Origin: an uncultured Lachnospiraceae bacterium
GTDB lineage: Bacteria; Bacillota; Clostridia; Lachnospirales; Lachnospiraceae
Length of the DNA: 64,000 nucleotides
Assembly: GCA_910587935.1 (NCBI GenBank)
Contig: CAJUNP010000002.1
Span: 87,455 to 151,454, forward strand
Direction of reading: 5' to 3'
The notes under the pieces were generated by a model, which saw nothing but the letters and a program-made list of their open reading frames with translations, was not told the origin of the DNA and did not search any database. This document shows, one piece after another, positions 61,205-64,000 of the stretch; within the stretch, counting starts at the first letter, position 1; every line of letters begins with the position of its first letter. The position numbers and the translations under genes were made by a program.

Positions 61205-61960
61205 CTATTGCCTCCTTTGATCTGTATTTCGATATAATAAAAGAATCAGCCCAATCAACACCAATGTAACAGCCGCCGCTATGGTGGAGCTGACACGCAT
61301 AACGGGGAACTGCTCATATTTCAATATGTAGGTAACAAAAGCATTCGGCAGGTTTACGAAGAAGGATACAATCAGGTTATTACCAGATAGCTTGTATGCA
61401 GCCGCAAATCCAACCCCTACTGCAAACAGCAGAAGAATGTCCTCCCAGGTGCGGAATCCCGGATAGCCTAAATGGTAAAGGGAGAACATTGCCCCGGAAA
61501 CCAGAATTGCCAGTACCCATCCAAATTGCCGGTCGATCCGGCTCTGTACAAATCCGCGGAATAAAAATTCCTCAAAAAATGTGGTCATGATCAACGGCGC
61601 AATTCCCATAGGCAGCAAGCACCATGGGATCTGCTCACCAACAGCCATCTTTGGGATAAGCTGCCCTCCAACGGAAAATACCACAAAGGTCGCCAAAACA
61701 CCCCATTGCCGTATACCCGGCTTTTTGAAACCGACTTCTGCCAACACGCTGCCGGAAACTGATACTCCATTTTCCTTATACAAACAGTACAGCGGAATGA
61801 AAAGGCTGAATATCAACCCATACAGGAGATTGTAAAAAATAAAATATAGTATGGGCGTTGGATTTAGATTCGCTGCCGTAATGCAGATAATCAGCATGAT
61901 TTCCATGCCGACTGAAATCAGGAGCGTTTTTCCTTTCCCCATATTTGCTGCTTCCTTCAT
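61205..61960 (-). CDS. CPBP family intramembrane protease
   Basis: A protein of 251 residues with about seven membrane helices. The CPBP (Abi/Rce1-like) motifs are FFEEFLFRGFVQSRI (Glu-Glu and Arg), FSLYHLGYPGF (first His) and NNLIVSFFVNLPNAF (where relatives have a second His, here Asn). The family includes prenyl-protein proteases and bacteriocin immunity or processing proteins. The ATG at 61960 overlaps the stop of the 42-residue peptide gene as ATGA. An internal ATG at 61942 also has a good AAGGAAG. Confidence 0.85.
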   Translation of the reverse strand: MKEAANMGKGKTLLISVGMEIMLIICITAANLNPTPILYFIFYNLLYGLIFSLFIPLYCLYKENGVSVSGSVLAEVGFKKPGIRQWGVLATFVVFSVGGQLIPKMAVGEQIPWCLLPMGIAPLIMTTFFEEFLFRGFVQSRIDRQFGWVLAILVSGAMFSLYHLGYPGFRTWEDILLLFAVGVGFAAAYKLSGNNLIVSFFVNLPNAFVTYILKYEQFPVMRVSSTIAAAVTLVLIGLILLLYRNTDQRRQ

Positions 61961-62085
61961 CCTAACCACCCCTGGTAAAACGCAACTGCTCCCAAAATTG
62001 CGCCTACAGCCATCGCCGCCAATGTTACAACAATAATGATAGGATGCGCTTTCATCAGCTTCCCTAATTCTTTTAAATCGTTCAT
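61957..62085 (-). CDS. 42-residue hydrophobic peptide coupled to a CPBP protease
   Basis: A short gene with a strong GGAGGAG 7 bases before its ATG. The peptide has a polar N-terminus (MNDLKELGKLMKAHP), then one membrane helix with small-residue spacing (VTLAAMAVGAILGAVAFY) ending in QGWLG. Its TGA stop overlaps the ATG of the CPBP protease gene. I do not recognise the family. It could be a substrate, signal peptide or partner of the protease; the coupling is seen, the role is inferred. Confidence 0.65.
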   Translation of the reverse strand: MNDLKELGKLMKAHPIIIVVTLAAMAVGAILGAVAFYQGWLG

Positions 62086-62152
62086 TGAATTTCTCCTCCT
62101 CGTTCTACAAGCAAAAATTTTTCGTTTTATTTAACTCAGTGATAAATGGATG

Positions 62153-62491
62153 CTATTTCATTTCCACAATAATAGAGCCTTCCATTATCTTACTATCCTC
62201 AAGCAAACTGCCAAACAGACTTTTTGATACATCTTCAAAAGTTAAATTCTCATTGTCCGTAAGCACGACATAATAACTATCTGATTCTGCATTAGGCATT
62301 CTGCCAGTTAACTCCAATCTAAATTGATAGGTTCTATCATCACATTTCCATGTTCCATTATTCATTTCATAATATGTGGCTATAATTCCATCATTCTCTG
62401 ACTTTTCATATGTTTTCGTAATGTCAGTTTTTCCACAACCTATGAGCAATACCAGCAAAAGCACTATCATAATTAGCGTCCTTTTCATCAT
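62153..62491 (-). CDS. Small lipoprotein
   Basis: A 112-residue protein with a type II signal: basic start MMKRT, hydrophobic MIVLLLVLLIG and lipobox Cys at residue 19 (LLIGC). The mature part is short and beta-rich (TYYEMNNGTWKCDDRTYQF, SYYVVLTDNENLTF). No function recognised. GGAG precedes the ATG. It lies between the two CPBP protease genes on the same strand. Confidence 0.75.
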   Translation of the reverse strand: MMKRTLIMIVLLLVLLIGCGKTDITKTYEKSENDGIIATYYEMNNGTWKCDDRTYQFRLELTGRMPNAESDSYYVVLTDNENLTFEDVSKSLFGSLLEDSKIMEGSIIVEMK

Positions 62492-62520
62492 TCAAATCTC
62501 CTATTAGTAAATTTTAATTA

Positions 62521-63393
62521 TCAGTTTCCGTTTCTGTTCTTGTAATAATATACCATCAACACAAAAACGAAAGAAATAATCTGTGCAGCCATGATTCGGA
62601 CAATTTGTAATTCGTCCGCACCATTTTGCGAAACGACATGCAGTATGTTTGTAGCAACGGTATTATTGAATAAATGGTCGCCAAGCCCTGCCCATAGATT
62701 TCCTGTAATGCGGTAAAGAAGTCCCCATTTGATTCCCATAATCCCAGCAAGGATAATATAACCGATACCCATTAGAAGCATTGCCGCAAATGACATTTCA
62801 CCATTTATATAGCTTCTGATGGGCATTATAATGTGCCAGACACCAAATAAAAATGCGGCAATATAATTCGCTTTCATAAATGGCTTTGTTTCAGAGAGCG
62901 TTTTAATAAACAGACCGCGAAAAACACCCTCTTCCATCCATACATTAATAACATTGAACAATACACATAACAGAAAGAAAACGAAACCCGTATTCTTTAT
63001 TTGAGAGCCGGTTAACGAAAAACTGCTGATATACAGTTCTAAATATGCAGGATTGCCTTGCAGAATAAAAATCGCCAATTCCAGTCCATATGAAATGGCA
63101 AAGCAAACGCTTCCCAATAACAAACCTTTCAAAATACCGCTCACAAAACCATTTCTATGAAATCCAATATCGCTCCATGAAAGATTTTCCCATTTTAATA
63201 TCAAAGCCAACAGGATAATTCCAACTACTTTATGAAGCACATTTTCTCCAATAGCCGTTTTATCTGTTTCAATCAGAAAATATTCTACAAACCTCACGGA
63301 CAAACAAAGCGTGAATATTGCAATGCACAAATGATCTCCTGCCACAGTTCGGCAATCCCTTCGCTCATCCCGAATTTTTTCCCATAAGTCCAT
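62521..63393 (-). CDS. CPBP family intramembrane metalloprotease
   Basis: A protein of 290 residues with about eight membrane helices. Motifs: WMEEGVFRGLFIK (Glu-Glu and Arg), LFGVWHIIMPI (His) and LWAGLGDHLFNNT (second His), so the metal site looks intact, unlike the paralogue at 61205-61960. The ATG at 63393 follows AGGAGG by 8 bases; the frame to 63444 is not used. It precedes the lipoprotein gene by 30 bases. Confidence 0.87.
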   Translation of the reverse strand: MDLWEKIRDERRDCRTVAGDHLCIAIFTLCLSVRFVEYFLIETDKTAIGENVLHKVVGIILLALILKWENLSWSDIGFHRNGFVSGILKGLLLGSVCFAISYGLELAIFILQGNPAYLELYISSFSLTGSQIKNTGFVFFLLCVLFNVINVWMEEGVFRGLFIKTLSETKPFMKANYIAAFLFGVWHIIMPIRSYINGEMSFAAMLLMGIGYIILAGIMGIKWGLLYRITGNLWAGLGDHLFNNTVATNILHVVSQNGADELQIVRIMAAQIISFVFVLMVYYYKNRNGN

Positions 63394-63596
63394 TTTGCGT
63401 TCCTCCTGCCCTTCCTTGTTCCTATATTCATGTTTTAACAACACGGAAATTGTCAGTCAACCTTATGGAAACATACCATCTGTTCTTTCATGGATATTTT
63501 CCCGACCTGATAACCATAGTCCGCCAATTCTTTTTTGTATTTTAGGAAAGAGTGGTCAATCGGCACCCCCGCAATTTTCTGAATCTATGTTCCACT

Positions 63597-63773
63597 TTAC
63601 AGAACCTGAAAAAACACGGTTACGAACATGATGATTCCTACCACAATGGCTGCTATGCCCAAAAAATAGCTTCTCTTGTTTCCATTTTTTCCATCGACAA
63701 TCCAAAACAAACCGCGCAGTATAAGAAGTAATCCTACAAAAAACGGAATAAATTTATTAACAGCCTCTGTCAT
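63597..63773 (-). CDS. 58-residue two-helix membrane protein
   Basis: A short gene with two membrane helices (FIPFFVGLLLILRGLFWIV and FLGIAAIVVGIIMFVTVFF) joined by DGKNGNKRSY. The start ATG lies 6 bases after the stop of the preceding membrane gene, with AAAAGGA directly before it, so it is probably co-translated. Unknown family. The 200 bases between it and the next gene hold nothing I can name. Confidence 0.6.
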   Translation of the reverse strand: MTEAVNKFIPFFVGLLLILRGLFWIVDGKNGNKRSYFLGIAAIVVGIIMFVTVFFQVL

Positions 63774-63779
63774 TCCTTT

Positions 63780-64000
63780 TCACTTTTCCTTCCCGCCCAC
63801 TTTTTTCTTAAAAACATAAATGGCAGTATTGATGATACATAACAGCACAAAAAGGCTCGTAAAGTTAATCCAAATATCCCTGTATGCTGTTTTCGCCAAA
63901 GGTTCCCGCAATCCGCTGAACCAGACATAGGCGAACGCCAACAGCTGAGAGGGAATATATGCAATCAAATATCTGAGAGCCAAAGGCTTAACAGGCAGAT
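63780..64000 (-). CDS. Membrane protein, C-terminal part (cut by window edge)
   Basis: An open frame enters from the right edge and ends at 63780. The visible 73 residues contain two membrane helices (YLIAYIPSQLLAFAYVWF and FTSLFVLLCIINTAIYVF) and end in KKKVGGKEK. The frame is open beyond 63983 to the window edge (LPVKPLALRY...), so the real start is outside. Unknown function; it heads the minus-strand run of small membrane genes. Confidence 0.5.
   Translation of the reverse strand, partial: LPVKPLALRYLIAYIPSQLLAFAYVWFSGLREPLAKTAYRDIWINFTSLFVLLCIINTAIYVFKKKVGGKEK

Noticed and set aside
52481..64000. Integrative element with integrase and attachment sites
   Set aside because: The block looks accessory, but no integrase, transposase, tRNA edge or direct-repeat boundary was found in the window.

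Overview
The window reads as a chromosomal segment of an anaerobic Gram-positive gut-type Clostridia, most likely a Lachnospiraceae. The evidence is the mix of pyruvate formate-lyase metabolism, a MecA adaptor, DUF1858 and DUF951 small proteins, SleB/amidase/GH18 cortex-lysis-type hydrolases, and the Firmicutes order rpsF-ssb-rpsR ... gdpP-rplI-dnaB. Most genes lie on the minus strand. This was read by eye without alignments, so family names rest on motifs and order.

Layout. 1-0.4 kb: 5' part of an IclR-type regulator with promoter and tandem operator-like repeats. 0.5-1.2 kb: promoter, a structured leader that can hide the ribosome binding site, and a QueT-type queuosine-precursor transporter. 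1.2-5.5 kb: a membrane-anchored protein with a degenerate C39-like domain, a methyltransferase and a hypothetical gene. 5.6-11.8 kb: a 2082-residue secreted GH16 glucanase. 12.1-19.5 kb: a complete F-type ATP synthase operon (atpZ-I-B-E-F-H-A-G-D-C) whose c subunit carries the sodium-type ligand set. 19.6-28.7 kb: DUF402 protein, SleB-type hydrolase, dCMP deaminase, upp, rpiB, threonylcarbamoyl-AMP synthase, two membrane proteins, amidase, GH18 protein. 29.2-30.2 kb: mecA and a DUF1858 protein. 30.3-36.1 kb: two ABC half-exporters with a GHKL kinase/LytTR regulator pair and a LytTR-like operator in front of the exporters.

36.3-41.7 kb holds the most unusual locus. Pyruvate formate-lyase is split: a 679-residue catalytic subunit with the Cys-Cys pair but no glycyl-radical domain, then a 67-residue Cys-rich protein resembling the front of that domain but lacking the radical loop, then an 81-residue separate glycyl-radical subunit. 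A MATE transporter, the activating enzyme PflA and a 2[4Fe-4S] ferredoxin follow. The last codons of the catalytic gene are duplicated in frame after its stop codon with only silent changes.

41.7-51.7 kb is mostly core: MerR-like regulator, dnaB, rplI, gdpP, an ABC-class ATPase, rpsR, ssb, rpsF, DUF951, sirtuin, YdcF-like protein, ECF sigma factor. 51.9-64 kb is accessory and partly decayed: an alpha/beta hydrolase with its middle deleted, an OmpR/histidine-kinase/ABC module in which the kinase frame breaks at a perfect A AAA AAG slippery heptamer, a 129-base nested inverted-repeat element, a peptidase remnant, a second ABC module, a damaged YoaP-type acetyltransferase, and a minus-strand run of small membrane proteins, a lipoprotein and two CPBP intramembrane proteases, one translationally coupled to a 42-residue hydrophobic peptide.
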